Part shown: piece after piece, positions 1 through 7,001 of the stretch
Numbering within the stretch: position 1 is the first letter of the stretch
Layout of the letters: each line of letters begins with the position of its first letter
DNA from: an uncultured Fretibacterium sp.
Lineage (GTDB): Bacteria > Synergistota > Synergistia > Synergistales > Aminobacteriaceae
Length of the DNA: 9,065 bases
NCBI RefSeq assembly: GCF_938040765.1
Contig: NZ_CALIAA010000147.1
Coordinates: 1 to 9,065, forward strand
Reading direction: 5' to 3'
The notes under the pieces: model-generated
Databases searched by the model: none
Told to the model about the DNA's origin: nothing
Seen by the model: the letters and a program-made list of their open reading frames with translations, nothing else
Position numbers and translations under genes: made by a program

Positions 1-21
1 GAGCTGGTGCCCGAGGAGTAG
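1..21 (+). CDS. C-terminal tail of an upstream protein (partial)
   Basis: Frame 1 reads ELVPEE and then TAG at 19-21, and a GC-rich hairpin follows at 44-62, as expected at a gene end. The other two forward frames stay open for about 100 nt, so the choice of frame rests on the hairpin and promoter that follow. Nothing can be said about function from six residues. Confidence 0.35.
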   Translation, partial: ELVPEE

Positions 22-43
22 CGGCCCAACAACTTCTCAGCAC

Positions 44-66
44 AGCGGGGGCCTGCCCCGCTCTTG
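44..66 (+). terminator. Possible weak terminator of the upstream gene
   Basis: AGCGGGG (44-50) pairs with CCCCGCT (56-62) around a 5-nt loop. The following sequence, CTTGG, has only a poor U-tract, so termination would be weak. Its place between a likely stop codon and the nrdD promoter supports the call. Confidence 0.4.
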
Positions 67-83
67 GATACCCGGAGGCATCG

Positions 84-110
84 TGGACCCGGCAGGACCT
101 GAGGTATAAT
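84..110 (+). promoter_or_regulatory. Promoter of the riboswitch-nrdDG transcript
   Basis: A perfect TATAAT lies at 105-110. A partial -35, TGGACC, lies at 84-89 with a short 15 bp spacer. Transcription would start near 117, about 70 nt before the aptamer core. The -10 box is bracketed by the inverted repeat CGGCAGG (90-96) and CCTGCCG (114-120), which could be an operator. Confidence 0.55.
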
Positions 111-177
111 GAACCTGCCGCGACGGGGAGATCGGGACGCGGCCTCTGGAAACCGAGAGCAACGGCACAACCGAATA

Positions 178-353
178 CTTGAGGCGCAGGTGCCGGCGCG
201 TATGCCGGCGAAGAGGGAAGCAGGCGAAAATCCTGCACGGTCCCGCCGCTGTGAGGGGGAGACGGCCCCGAAGGTCACTGGATCGATCCGGGAAGACCGG
301 GGGGACGCTTTTTCACGTCGACGATCCCGAGTCAGAAGACCTGCCTGGGCCGC
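178..353 (+). promoter_or_regulatory. Cobalamin (B12) riboswitch aptamer
   Basis: The conserved series is visible in order: AGGTGCC at 188-194, the GAGGGAAG block, a P5-like hairpin GCAGG (220-224) / CCTGC (232-236) with loop CGAAAAT, GGTCCCGCCGCTGTGAGG at about 239-256, GTCACTGG at about 274-281, GGGAAG, and the B12 box AGTCAGAAGACCTGCCT at 330-346. CAGGT (187-191) can close the core with ACCTG (339-343). The family binds adenosylcobalamin or related cobalamins and usually represses. It lies upstream of the B12-independent anaerobic ribonucleotide reductase, a known logic in organisms that also carry the B12-dependent class II enzyme. Recognition rests on these motifs; boundaries are approximate. 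Confidence 0.92.
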
Positions 354-378
354 AGACGCCAACCCCCTACGGACGATA

Positions 379-457
379 GGGAGGGCGTGCCGGCTTTTCA
401 TGCCTTTTTTCGTGTCAGCGGGCGCTCCTCCACCTTGGACGTGGAGGAGCGTTTTTT
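379..457 (+). terminator. Riboswitch expression platform: rho-independent terminator with alternative pairing
   Basis: A perfect 11 bp stem, 423-433 with 441-451, has a 7-nt loop and is followed by six T (452-457), a strong intrinsic terminator about 70 nt before the nrdD start. Two upstream elements suggest switching. A hairpin GGCGTG (384-389) / CATGCC (399-404) has a loop TTTT(C) that could kiss the GAAAA of the aptamer P5 loop. The stretch 379-387 can instead pair with 423-431 in 8 of 9 positions including G-U, which would block the terminator. With B12 bound the kissing hairpin would form and transcription would end. The hairpins are seen; the switching is inferred. Confidence 0.8.
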
Positions 458-526
458 GTCGGGCCGGCCGGGCTTTTCGCACGGACTGCGGACGCGGAAA
501 TGTCATGGAGAAATCGGGAGGCTTTC

Positions 527-2860
527 ATGTTCGTAAAGATCCGAAAACGGGACGGCCGTGAGGTGCCGTTCAATGCGGAGAAGATCGCCGGGGCCATTCT
601 GAAGGCCCTGGCCGCGGTCGCGGAGGACACGGGGGAGGCGGCCAGGCAGGATACGGCGCTCGCCCTGACGGAACAGGTCGCGGAGCGTATGGAAAAGGAG
701 CTCGCGGGGCACGTCCCCCAGGTGGAGGAGATCCAGGACATCGTGGAGAACGTCCTCATCGACTCCGGGCACGGGCGCGCGGCCAAGGCCTACATCCTCT
801 ACCGCGCCCGCCGCAGCCAGGCGCGCGAGATGAAGAGCCGCCTGATGAACATCTACGAGGACCTGACCTTCCGCGAGGCGCAGGACAACGACCTGAAGCG
901 CGAGAACGCCAACATCGACGGCGACACCGCCATGGGGACGATGCTCCGCTACGGGTCCGAGGGGGCGAAGTACTTCAACGAGATCTTCGTCCTGCGCCCC
1001 GAGCACGCGGAGGCGCACCGAAACGGCGACATCCACATCCACGACATGGATTTCCTGACCCTGACGACGACCTGCTGCCAGATCGACATCAAAAAGCTCT
1101 TCAAGGGCGGGTTCGGCACGGGGCACGGCACGCTGCGCGAGCCGGCGGGCATCCGCAGCGCGGCGGCCCTGGCCTGCATCGCGCTCCAGTCCAACCAGAA
1201 CGACCAGCACGGCGGTCAGAGCATCCCCATGTTCGACTTCGCCCTGGCCCCCTACGTCGCCAGGACCTTCACGGGCCTCTACCGGAAGAACCTGGCCAAA
1301 GCCCTCGGGATGCTGCCCGACGCGGACGACGCCGCCGAGTGGGTCGAGGCCCTGCACGAGGAGCTGCGCGGCGCCCCGGACGGGACGATCCGCCTGGGAG
1401 GGGCGGAGCCGTTCCAGGCCATGGAACGTTCTCGCCTGGAGCGGCGGTTCGGGGACGGTCCCGCCGCGCGGGCACAGGCCCTGGCCCTGAGCGAGGCGGA
1501 GCGCGAGACGGACCGGGAGACCTATCAGGCCATGGAGGCCCTGGTCCACAACCTGAACACCATGCACAGCCGCGCCGGGGCCCAGGTGCCCTTCAGCTCG
1601 CTCAACTACGGGACGGACACGTCTCCCGAGGGGCGCAGCGTCGTGAAGAACCTCCTGCTCGCCACGGAGGCGGGGCTGGGACACGGCGAGACCCCCATCT
1701 TTCCCGTGAGCATCTTCAAGGTCAAGGAGGGCGTGAACTACGCGCCGGGCGACCCCAACTACGACCTCTTCCGGCTGGCCTGCCGCGTCAGCGCCAGACG
1801 GCTCTTCCCGAACTTCGCCTTCATCGACGCGCCCTTCAACCTCCAATACTACCGTCCGGGGGAGCCCGATACCGAAATAGCCTACATGGGGTGCCGAACG
1901 CGCGTCATCGGCAACGTCGCCGACCCCGGCCGCCAGATCGTGACGGGCCGCGGGAACCTGAGCTTCACCAGCGTCAATCTGCCGAGGCTGGGGCTCCTGA
2001 GCGGGCGGGACCGGGCCGGATTCTTCCGGATGCTGGACGAAAAAATCGACCTGGTGATCCGCCAGCTCCTGGACCGCCTGGAGATCCAGTCCAGGAAGAA
2101 GGTCAAGAACTTCCCGTTCCTGATGGGACAGGGGGTCTGGATGGACTCGGAGAAACTGGGGTGGAACGACGAGGTGCGCGAGGCGCTCCGGCACGGCTCG
2201 CTCTCCTTGGGGTTCATCGGCCTGGCGGAGTGCCTCAAGGCCCTCACCGGAAAACACCACGGCGAGAGCGAGGCGTCCCAGGCCCTGGGGCTGGAGATCG
2301 TCGGGCACATGCGCTCGCGCATGGATGAGGCCGCGCGGAAACACGGGCTGAACTTCACCCTGCTGGCGACGCCGGCCGAGGGCCTGTCCGGCCGGTTCGT
2401 CCGGATGGACCGGAAGCGGTTCGGGCCGATCGAGGGGATCACCGACCGCGACTACTACACCAACAGCTTTCACGTCCCTGTGCACCACAATATCCGCGCG
2501 CTCGACAAAATCCGCCTGGAGGCGCCCTACCACGAGCTGACGAACGCGGGACACATCACCTACATCGAGATGGACGGAGACCCGTCCCGGAACCTGGACG
2601 CGTTCGAGAAGGTCGTGCGCGCCATGAAGGAGGCGGGGATCGGGTACGGGGCCATCAACCACCCGCTGGACCGCGACCCCGTCTGCGGGTACACGGGCGT
2701 CATCGACGACGTCTGCCCCGGATGCGGCCGCTCGGAGGGCGGCGTGCGGTTTGAGCGCATCCGCAGGATCACGGGCTACCTGGTGGGGACGCTCGACCGG
2801 TTCAACGACGCCAAGAAGGCCGAGGAACACGACCGTGTGCACCACACCGGATCGCACTGA
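527..2860 (+). CDS. nrdD: Anaerobic (class III) ribonucleoside-triphosphate reductase, catalytic subunit
   Basis: NrdD reduces ribonucleoside triphosphates to dNTPs in the cytoplasm without oxygen, using a glycyl radical installed by NrdG. An N-terminal ATP-cone (about residues 2-90) begins KIRKRDGREVPFNAEKI and should provide allosteric dATP/ATP control. The 10-stranded barrel follows, with active-site cysteines in TTTCCQ (C183, C184) and MGCRTR (C456). A C-terminal zinc-ribbon-like segment has VCGYTG and CPGCG, and the glycyl radical motif RRITGYLVG places the radical on G750. At 777 aa it is typical for clostridial-type NrdD. An in-frame ATG at 500 exists, but the ATG at 527 has GGGAGG five bases upstream and starts at the family's usual N-terminus. 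It is preceded by a B12 riboswitch and followed by nrdG after an inserted palindromic element. The long opposite-strand frame over it is a high-GC shadow. Confidence 0.97.
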   Translation: MFVKIRKRDGREVPFNAEKIAGAILKALAAVAEDTGEAARQDTALALTEQVAERMEKELAGHVPQVEEIQDIVENVLIDSGHGRAAKAYILYRARRSQAREMKSRLMNIYEDLTFREAQDNDLKRENANIDGDTAMGTMLRYGSEGAKYFNEIFVLRPEHAEAHRNGDIHIHDMDFLTLTTTCCQIDIKKLFKGGFGTGHGTLREPAGIRSAAALACIALQSNQNDQHGGQSIPMFDFALAPYVARTFTGLYRKNLAKALGMLPDADDAAEWVEALHEELRGAPDGTIRLGGAEPFQAMERSRLERRFGDGPAARAQALALSEAERETDRETYQAMEALVHNLNTMHSRAGAQVPFSSLNYGTDTSPEGRSVVKNLLLATEAGLGHGETPIFPVSIFKVKEGVNYAPGDPNYDLFRLACRVSARRLFPNFAFIDAPFNLQYYRPGEPDTEIAYMGCRTRVIGNVADPGRQIVTGRGNLSFTSVNLPRLGLLSGRDRAGFFRMLDEKIDLVIRQLLDRLEIQSRKKVKNFPFLMGQGVWMDSEKLGWNDEVREALRHGSLSLGFIGLAECLKALTGKHHGESEASQALGLEIVGHMRSRMDEAARKHGLNFTLLATPAEGLSGRFVRMDRKRFGPIEGITDRDYYTNSFHVPVHHNIRALDKIRLEAPYHELTNAGHITYIEMDGDPSRNLDAFEKVVRAMKEAGIGYGAINHPLDRDPVCGYTGVIDDVCPGCGRSEGGVRFERIRRITGYLVGTLDRFNDAKKAEEHDRVHHTGSH

Positions 2861-2862
2861 AA

Positions 2863-3035
2863 CCCCTCTCGGGGCTCCGCCCCGAACCCCGCCAAGGGAG
2901 CAAGCTCCCTTGGATCCCTTTTATCGTCGTGGGCAGGGGAGCTGCCGCCCCCCTGTCCACGAGGATACGAGGAGGGGTGCAGGGGGACTTGTTCCCCTGC
3001 TGGGGGTTCAGGGGGCAAAGCCCCCTGAGGCACTT
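2863..3035. repeat. Inverted pair of palindrome-rich modules (REP/BIME-like) between nrdD and nrdG
   Basis: The left arm (about 2863-2939) and the right arm (about 2950-3035) are the same kind of module in opposite orientation. Each carries, from outside inward, a GC hairpin (GGGGC...GCCCC left; 3008-3028 right), a GAACCCC-type linker, a second hairpin (AAGGGAGC/GCTCCCTT left; AGGGGGA/TTCCCCT right), and an ATCnTCGTGGnCAGGGG stretch in which the two arms agree at 15 of 17 positions around the centre. The sequence is non-coding in all plausible frames. The pattern resembles mobile or dispersed extragenic palindromes. Whether it occurs elsewhere in the genome cannot be judged here. Confidence 0.7.
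3008..3030 (+). promoter_or_regulatory. Hairpin overlapping the nrdG ribosome binding site
   Basis: T3008-C3016 pairs with G3020-A3028 as a 9 bp, mostly G-C stem with an AAA loop. The only Shine-Dalgarno candidate for nrdG, GAGG at 3027-3030 (7 nt before the ATG), starts inside its 3' arm. The stem belongs to the right arm of the palindromic element, so that element supplies part of the translation signal and could lower NrdG output relative to NrdD. Confidence 0.55.
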
Positions 3036-3037
3036 TA

Positions 3038-3541
3038 ATGCGTCTCCGGGTCGCGGGCATCGTCGAGGAGTCGTTCGTGGACGGGCCCGGCATTCGCTTT
3101 ACGGTGTTCGTGCAGGGCTGTCCGCACCGATGCCCCGGCTGCCACAACCCACAGACCCACGCCTACGAGGGCGGGTTTTGGGTGGAGGTGGGGCCGCTTT
3201 TGGCGCGGATGGAGGAAAACCCGCTGCTGGACGGCCTAAGCCTGAGCGGCGGTGAGCCCTTCGAGCAGGCGGAGCCCCTGGCGGAGCTGGCCGAGGGGGC
3301 GCAGGCGCGCGGGTACGACGTGATGACCTGGAGCGGCTACACCTTCGAGTTCCTGCTGGCGCACCGGGACGAGCGGCCGGGCTGGAGACGCCTGCTGGAC
3401 GCCTCGGACGTCCTCGTGGACGGGCCGTTTCTTATCGCCCAGCGGAGCCTGGGCCTGCCCTGCAGGGGCTCCAGGAACCAGCGCATCCTGGACCTTCATC
3501 GGTCCCTGGCGGAGAACGCTCCGATCCTCCACCCTCTTTGA
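3038..3541 (+). CDS. nrdG: Anaerobic ribonucleotide reductase activating protein (radical SAM)
   Basis: NrdG uses S-adenosylmethionine and a [4Fe-4S] cluster to generate the glycyl radical on NrdD. The cluster motif CPHRCPGC is the radical-SAM CX3CX2C with C28, C32 and C35. The SAM-binding GGE-type motif is SGGEPF at residues 70-75. The N-terminus, with VDGPGIRFTVFVQGC, is typical of glycyl-radical activases, and 167 aa fits the short NrdG family. The start ATG at 3038 follows a modest GAGG. The gene lies 177 nt after nrdD with only the palindromic element between, and no separate promoter was recognised, so it is probably cotranscribed and under the same B12 riboswitch. Its partner being NrdD makes a different activase (for example PflA) unlikely. 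Confidence 0.95.
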   Translation: MRLRVAGIVEESFVDGPGIRFTVFVQGCPHRCPGCHNPQTHAYEGGFWVEVGPLLARMEENPLLDGLSLSGGEPFEQAEPLAELAEGAQARGYDVMTWSGYTFEFLLAHRDERPGWRRLLDASDVLVDGPFLIAQRSLGLPCRGSRNQRILDLHRSLAENAPILHPL

Positions 3542-3583
3542 CGTTCCCCTGACAATTCCACGGCAACGGCATGAATTCGAAGG

Positions 3584-3592
3584 TGCTATAAT
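3584..3592 (+). promoter_or_regulatory. Extended -10 promoter for the symporter-alr unit
   Basis: TGCTATAAT at 3584-3592 is a perfect TATAAT with an upstream TGn, so a good -35 is not required; none is evident at the normal spacing. Transcription would begin near 3599, giving a leader of about 150 nt before the symporter ATG. Confidence 0.65.
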
Positions 3593-3598
3593 AACCCC

Positions 3599-3751
3599 AT
3601 TGCTGTTTTTCTCTTGTTTATTTTTAGAAATTTCAGCCCTGGAGAAGGGGGGTACGGCTGCGGCGGAGCACTCGAAATTCTTATTATGACGTCTTGTAGG
3701 ACCAAAACATATTCCTGGATCGGACTGCAGTGGGAGAGAGGGGAAAATGTC
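3599..3751 (+). promoter_or_regulatory. Long 5' leader of the symporter gene, function unknown
   Basis: About 150 nt separate the predicted start of transcription from the ATG. AGAAATTTC (3626-3634) can pair with GAAATTCT (3674-3681) with one bulge, enclosing a smaller CAGCC/GGCTG stem. The frame stays open back to 3614, but upstream ATGs (3614, 3686) lack ribosome binding sites. I looked for a glycine riboswitch, often found before this transporter family, and did not see its conserved core. Confidence 0.3.
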
Positions 3752-5173
3752 ATGGCGGAACCTGCAACATTGATGAAAAGGATCATGGACTACAACAGCA
3801 TCGTCAACGGGTTCGTCTGGGGGACCCCCATGCTCTGTCTTCTGGTGGGGACGGGCGTATACCTGACGATCATTCTGGGGATGCCCCAGCTGCGCTATTT
3901 TTTCCTCTCCCTGAAAGAGGTGTTCGGGAGGAAGAAGGCAGTTCAGAGGGCCGAGGGGGACAAGTCCATCTCCTCCTTCGCGGCTTTGGCGACGGCGATG
4001 GCCGCCACCGTGGGGACGGGCAACATCGCCGGCGTAGCCACCGCGCTCCACCTGGGGGGGCCCGGAGCCCTGTTCTGGATGCTGGTATCGGCGTTCTTCG
4101 GCATGTGCACCAAGTTCTCCGAGGTCGTCCTGGCCGTCCATTTTCGCAAGAGGGACGAGCACGGCGACTGGCGCGGCGGGACGATGTACATCCTCGAGCA
4201 CGGGACGGGGCAGAAGTGGCTCGCGGTGCTCTTCGCCCTGTTCGCCTTCCTGGCCTCCTTCGGCATCGGCGCGGCGGTCCAGGCCAACTCCACGGCTGAG
4301 GGGCTCTCGCTGGGGTTTGGAGTAGACCCGCTTTACAGCGGCATCGTGCTGGCCGTTCTGGTCGCTCTGGTCATCATCGGGGGCCTGAGGAGCCTCTCCA
4401 CCGTGACCACCTACCTGGTCCCCTTCATGGCCGTCTTCTACGTCATATGCTCCATCCTCGTGCTGGGGAAGAACGCGCAGCACATCCCGGAGGCCATCGC
4501 ATCCACCCTGAAGTACGCCTTCAATGATCCCATGGCGCTGCCGGGCGCCCTGGCCGGCTGGTCCGTGAAGCTGGCCGTCACCAAGGGCATCGCCCGCGGC
4601 GTGTTCTCCAATGAGGCCGGGATGGGCTCCGCCCCCATGGTGCACGCAACGGCCAACGTCGACCACCCCGTGCGCCAGGGGCTTTACGGCATCTTCGAGG
4701 TCTTCATGGACACGATCGTGATCTGTTCCATGACGGCGCTGGTCATCATGACGACGGAGAGCCTCACGGGACAGGCGAACCTTACGGGGGCCCAGCTGAC
4801 GCTCTACGCCTTCGAAGTCGGCCTGGGGCCGGTCGTCGGGAAATATGTGCTTTCGGCCGGCCTTGCGCTCTTCGCCTTTACGACTATCCTGGGGTGGTAC
4901 TGGTACGCCGAGACCGCGGCGACCTACCTCTTCGGCATCTGGTTCAAGCCTGTCATGAAGATCTCCTGGATCGCGCTGATCCTGCTCGGCGCCGCGGGAG
5001 GGCAGATCCTGGGGACGGGGGCTCAGTCGTTCCTGACGGAACTGTGGGACCTGGCCGACACCCTGAACGGGCTGATGGCCATTCCCAACCTCCTGGGGCT
5101 CCTGCTCCTGTCGGGCGTTCTGCGCACGATCGTCAAGGATTTCGACCTCGAGAGGAAGAACGGGAAGCTATAA
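3752..5173 (+). CDS. Sodium:alanine/glycine symporter (AGCS family)
   Basis: This inner-membrane protein imports alanine or glycine driven by Na+ (AlsT/AgcS type). It has 473 aa, the usual family length, and about 11 hydrophobic spans. Family segments are clear: ATAMAATVGTGNIAGVATA (residues 80-98), GPGALFWMLVSAFFGMCTKF (103-122), RGVFSNEAGMGSAP (282-295) and GWYWYAE (381-387). The chosen ATG at 3752 follows GAGAGGGG with 8 nt spacing, and the protein then begins MAEPATLMKRIMDYNSIVNG as in relatives; a 46-residue upstream extension is open but looks like leader. It is followed after 79 nt by alr, which suggests a shared role in alanine supply. The exact substrate (Ala, Gly, D-Ala) cannot be told from sequence alone. 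Confidence 0.93.
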   Translation: MAEPATLMKRIMDYNSIVNGFVWGTPMLCLLVGTGVYLTIILGMPQLRYFFLSLKEVFGRKKAVQRAEGDKSISSFAALATAMAATVGTGNIAGVATALHLGGPGALFWMLVSAFFGMCTKFSEVVLAVHFRKRDEHGDWRGGTMYILEHGTGQKWLAVLFALFAFLASFGIGAAVQANSTAEGLSLGFGVDPLYSGIVLAVLVALVIIGGLRSLSTVTTYLVPFMAVFYVICSILVLGKNAQHIPEAIASTLKYAFNDPMALPGALAGWSVKLAVTKGIARGVFSNEAGMGSAPMVHATANVDHPVRQGLYGIFEVFMDTIVICSMTALVIMTTESLTGQANLTGAQLTLYAFEVGLGPVVGKYVLSAGLALFAFTTILGWYWYAETAATYLFGIWFKPVMKISWIALILLGAAGGQILGTGAQSFLTELWDLADTLNGLMAIPNLLGLLLLSGVLRTIVKDFDLERKNGKL

Positions 5174-5192
5174 TAGACTGGAGGGGTCTTTT

Positions 5193-5227
5193 CGACCCGG
5201 GGGAGCGTTCTGCGCTCTCCCGGGTCG
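5193..5227 (+). terminator. Strong hairpin between symporter and alr, without a U-tract
   Basis: The 15-nt arms 5193-5207 and 5213-5227 pair completely apart from one G-U, around the loop TTCTG. The sequence after it, CATAAGTTT, lacks a run of T, so full termination is doubtful. It may be an attenuator or an mRNA stabiliser at the symporter 3' end. A TATAAT at 5169-5174 overlaps the symporter stop codon but lacks a -35 or TG element and is only a weak promoter candidate for alr. Confidence 0.5.
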
Positions 5228-5252
5228 CATAAGTTTCAGGGAGGCGATTCAC

Positions 5253-6380
5253 GTGGCTGCTTTGTCTTCGGGCTCACCAACGCGCATGGAGGTCTTTGCG
5301 GATGCCCTCCGTCACAACTTCGAGGTCGTCCGTTTCCTCGTCGGGCGGAAGCGGGACATCCTCGCGGTGATCAAGGCCGACGCCTACGGCCATGGAGCCG
5401 TGAGGGCCGCCGGGATCTATCGCGAGCTCGGGTGCGGGCACTTCGCCGTCGCCCGCCTGTGCGAGGCCCTCGAGCTCCGCGAGGCTGGGATAACGGAGGA
5501 CATCCTGATCCTGGGACAGGAACCCGAGAGCTCCGCCAAGGCGGTCGTCGAGTATGGCCTGACCTGCACCTGCGCGGAGCTCTCTTTTGCCCGGGAGCTG
5601 AGCCGTGAGGCGGCCTCGAGGGGTAGGAGGGCGAAGGTGCACATCAAGGTGAACACGGGCATGGGGAGGCTGGGTTTCCTGCCCGAGGACATGGGACGGG
5701 CCGCGGAAGAGCTGTTCTCCCTTCCGGGGCTGGACGTCGAGGGGGCGTTCACCCATTTCGCCGTCGCCGACGAGGAGAGGCGCGATTACACCGACATGCA
5801 GTTCGAGCGGCTCGGGAGGGCCCTGTCGCTCCTGGAGGATAAGGGGCGGACCCTACGCATGCGTCACGCCTGCAACAGCGCGGGCATCCTGAGCCATCCC
5901 GACAAGTACCTCGACGCCGTCCGGCCCGGAATCATGCTCTACGGCGTCTCGCCCGTCAAGCGGCTTCCCGAGGCGGTGACGCTCCGCCCCACCTTCGCAT
6001 TCAAGAGCGCGGTCGTGTCCCTTCACGACGCAGCGCCCTCCAGCGGGATCGGCTATGGACTGCGCTACATCACGAGAGGACGCGAGCGCATCGCCATCGT
6101 CCCGGTGGGCTACGCCGACGGATGGAGCCGGACCCTCTCCGGGAAGACCTCCGTCCTGATCCGCGGCCGGAGATGTCCCGCGGTGGGTTCGATCTGCATG
6201 GATCAGATGATGGTGGACGTCACGGACCTGGACCATGTGGAACTGGGGGACGAGGTCGTCCTGATCGGCCGTCAGGGCGAGGCCGAGATCACCGTGCAGG
6301 AGGTTGCCGAACTCCGCGAGACGATCCCCTACGAGATCCCCCTGTCCCTTTCGCGGCGGGTCCCCCGGGTGTACCTCTAG
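5253..6380 (+). CDS. alr: Alanine racemase
   Basis: Alr interconverts L- and D-alanine with pyridoxal phosphate, supplying D-Ala for peptidoglycan. AVIKADAYGHG carries the PLP lysine K41. NTGMGRLGF (R139) and the CNSAG segment fit the PLP-binding barrel. SGIGYG carries the second catalytic residue, Y268. VPVGYADGWSR and VGSICMDQMMVDV are signatures of the C-terminal domain. The 375 aa length matches the family. Translation most likely begins at GTG 5253, because AGGGAGG lies 8 nt upstream; an ATG at 5286 (residue 12) lacks such a site. The gene follows the alanine symporter, probably in the same transcript. No duplication or truncation is seen, so a role in cell-wall synthesis is the default. 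Confidence 0.97.
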   Translation: MAALSSGSPTRMEVFADALRHNFEVVRFLVGRKRDILAVIKADAYGHGAVRAAGIYRELGCGHFAVARLCEALELREAGITEDILILGQEPESSAKAVVEYGLTCTCAELSFARELSREAASRGRRAKVHIKVNTGMGRLGFLPEDMGRAAEELFSLPGLDVEGAFTHFAVADEERRDYTDMQFERLGRALSLLEDKGRTLRMRHACNSAGILSHPDKYLDAVRPGIMLYGVSPVKRLPEAVTLRPTFAFKSAVVSLHDAAPSSGIGYGLRYITRGRERIAIVPVGYADGWSRTLSGKTSVLIRGRRCPAVGSICMDQMMVDVTDLDHVELGDEVVLIGRQGEAEITVQEVAELRETIPYEIPLSLSRRVPRVYL

Positions 6381-6395
6381 GGTTTCTCCAGATTG

Positions 6396-6423
6396 TTTAC
6401 AACGGACAAAAAGCTGATATAAT
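6396..6423 (+). promoter_or_regulatory. Promoter of smpB (possibly smpB-ssrA)
   Basis: The -35 TTTACA (6396-6401) matches the consensus at 5 of 6 positions. A 16 bp spacer leads to the perfect -10 TATAAT (6418-6423), which also carries an upstream TGA extension. This is the best promoter in the window. Transcription should start near 6430, leaving only a very short leader before smpB. Confidence 0.8.
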
Positions 6424-6443
6424 GAAGTGCTCCGGAGGAGATG

Positions 6444-6920
6444 ATGAGGAATATGCCCAATAAAATTGTAGCTCAAAATCGCAAGGCACGGCACGATTAT
6501 TTCATCATCGATTCCCTGGAGTGCGGCATCGTCCTGACGGGCACCGAGATCAAGAGCGTCAGGGCGGGCAACCTGAACCTGAAGGACTCCTACGCTTCGA
6601 TCGAGAGGGGCGAGCTCTGGCTGATGGGCATGCACGTCTCGCCTTACGAGAAGGGGAGCTATTACAACCATGAGCCGGAGCGGGACCGCAAGCTGCTGGT
6701 CGGCCGGCAGGAGCTCGTCCGTTTGGGAAGCAAGGTGCGGGAGAAGGGGTTGACCCTGGTTCCCCTTTCGGTCTACATAAAGGACGGGCGAAGGGCGAAG
6801 GTGGAGCTTGCCCTGGCGAAGGGAAAGACCTCCTACGACAAGCGCGACGCCCTGGCGGACCGGGATGCGAAGCGCGATATGGCCCGCGCGGTCCGGCACC
6901 GGGGGCGCTACGAGGAATGA
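6444..6920 (+). CDS. smpB: SsrA-binding protein SmpB
   Basis: SmpB binds the tRNA-like part of tmRNA and delivers it to stalled ribosomes for trans-translation. The family pattern runs through the protein: KIVAQNRKARHDYFI near the N-terminus, GIVLTGTEIKSVRAGNLNLK, HVSPYEKGSYYNHEP, DRKLL, then the C-terminal tail GKTSYDKRDALADRDAKRD, which enters the mRNA channel. The length of about 158 aa is normal. Three ATGs (6441, 6444, 6453) are in frame. GGAGG at 6434-6438 is best spaced for 6444; 6453 has a weaker GAGGA of its own. The gene lies upstream of ssrA on the same strand, its functional partner, about 450 nt away. Confidence 0.97.
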   Translation: MRNMPNKIVAQNRKARHDYFIIDSLECGIVLTGTEIKSVRAGNLNLKDSYASIERGELWLMGMHVSPYEKGSYYNHEPERDRKLLVGRQELVRLGSKVREKGLTLVPLSVYIKDGRRAKVELALAKGKTSYDKRDALADRDAKRDMARAVRHRGRYEE

Positions 6921-7001
6921 GCCCCCGCCGGTAAGCGGGCGGACGCCTTCCACAGGACATCTGGAGGTGGGGCGTGTTGGCCGCTTAGGGGCCTCATCAG
7001 G

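Noticed and set aside
384..410. Hairpin plus six T as a separate terminator
   Set aside because: A 6 bp stem with a G-U and a 9-nt loop is weak, and the loop complements the aptamer P5 loop, so it is better read as part of the switch than as a second terminator.
109..561. 150-codon frame over the nrdD leader
   Set aside because: It lies over the riboswitch and terminator and has no ribosome binding site; its start overlaps the -10 box.
2690..2735. Missing fourth cysteine in the NrdD zinc ribbon (DPVCGY rather than CxxC)
   Set aside because: Only three cysteines are visible, but I recall the DRDPVCGYTG form in other clostridial-type NrdD proteins, so it is probably a normal variant rather than a defect.
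503..2857. 784-codon open frame antisense to nrdD
   Set aside because: It mirrors nrdD codon for codon in very GC-rich DNA, has no recognisable domain and no ribosome binding site, while nrdD matches its family over the full length.
3599..3751. Glycine riboswitch or T-box in the symporter leader
   Set aside because: Neither the CCGCCGAAGGNGC-type glycine core nor a proper T-box sequence is present; the GGGGGGTACGGC stretch is only a superficial match.
3236..4666. 476-codon minus-strand frame over nrdG and the symporter
   Set aside because: It crosses two well-supported genes and an intergenic promoter; its composition is a high-GC shadow.
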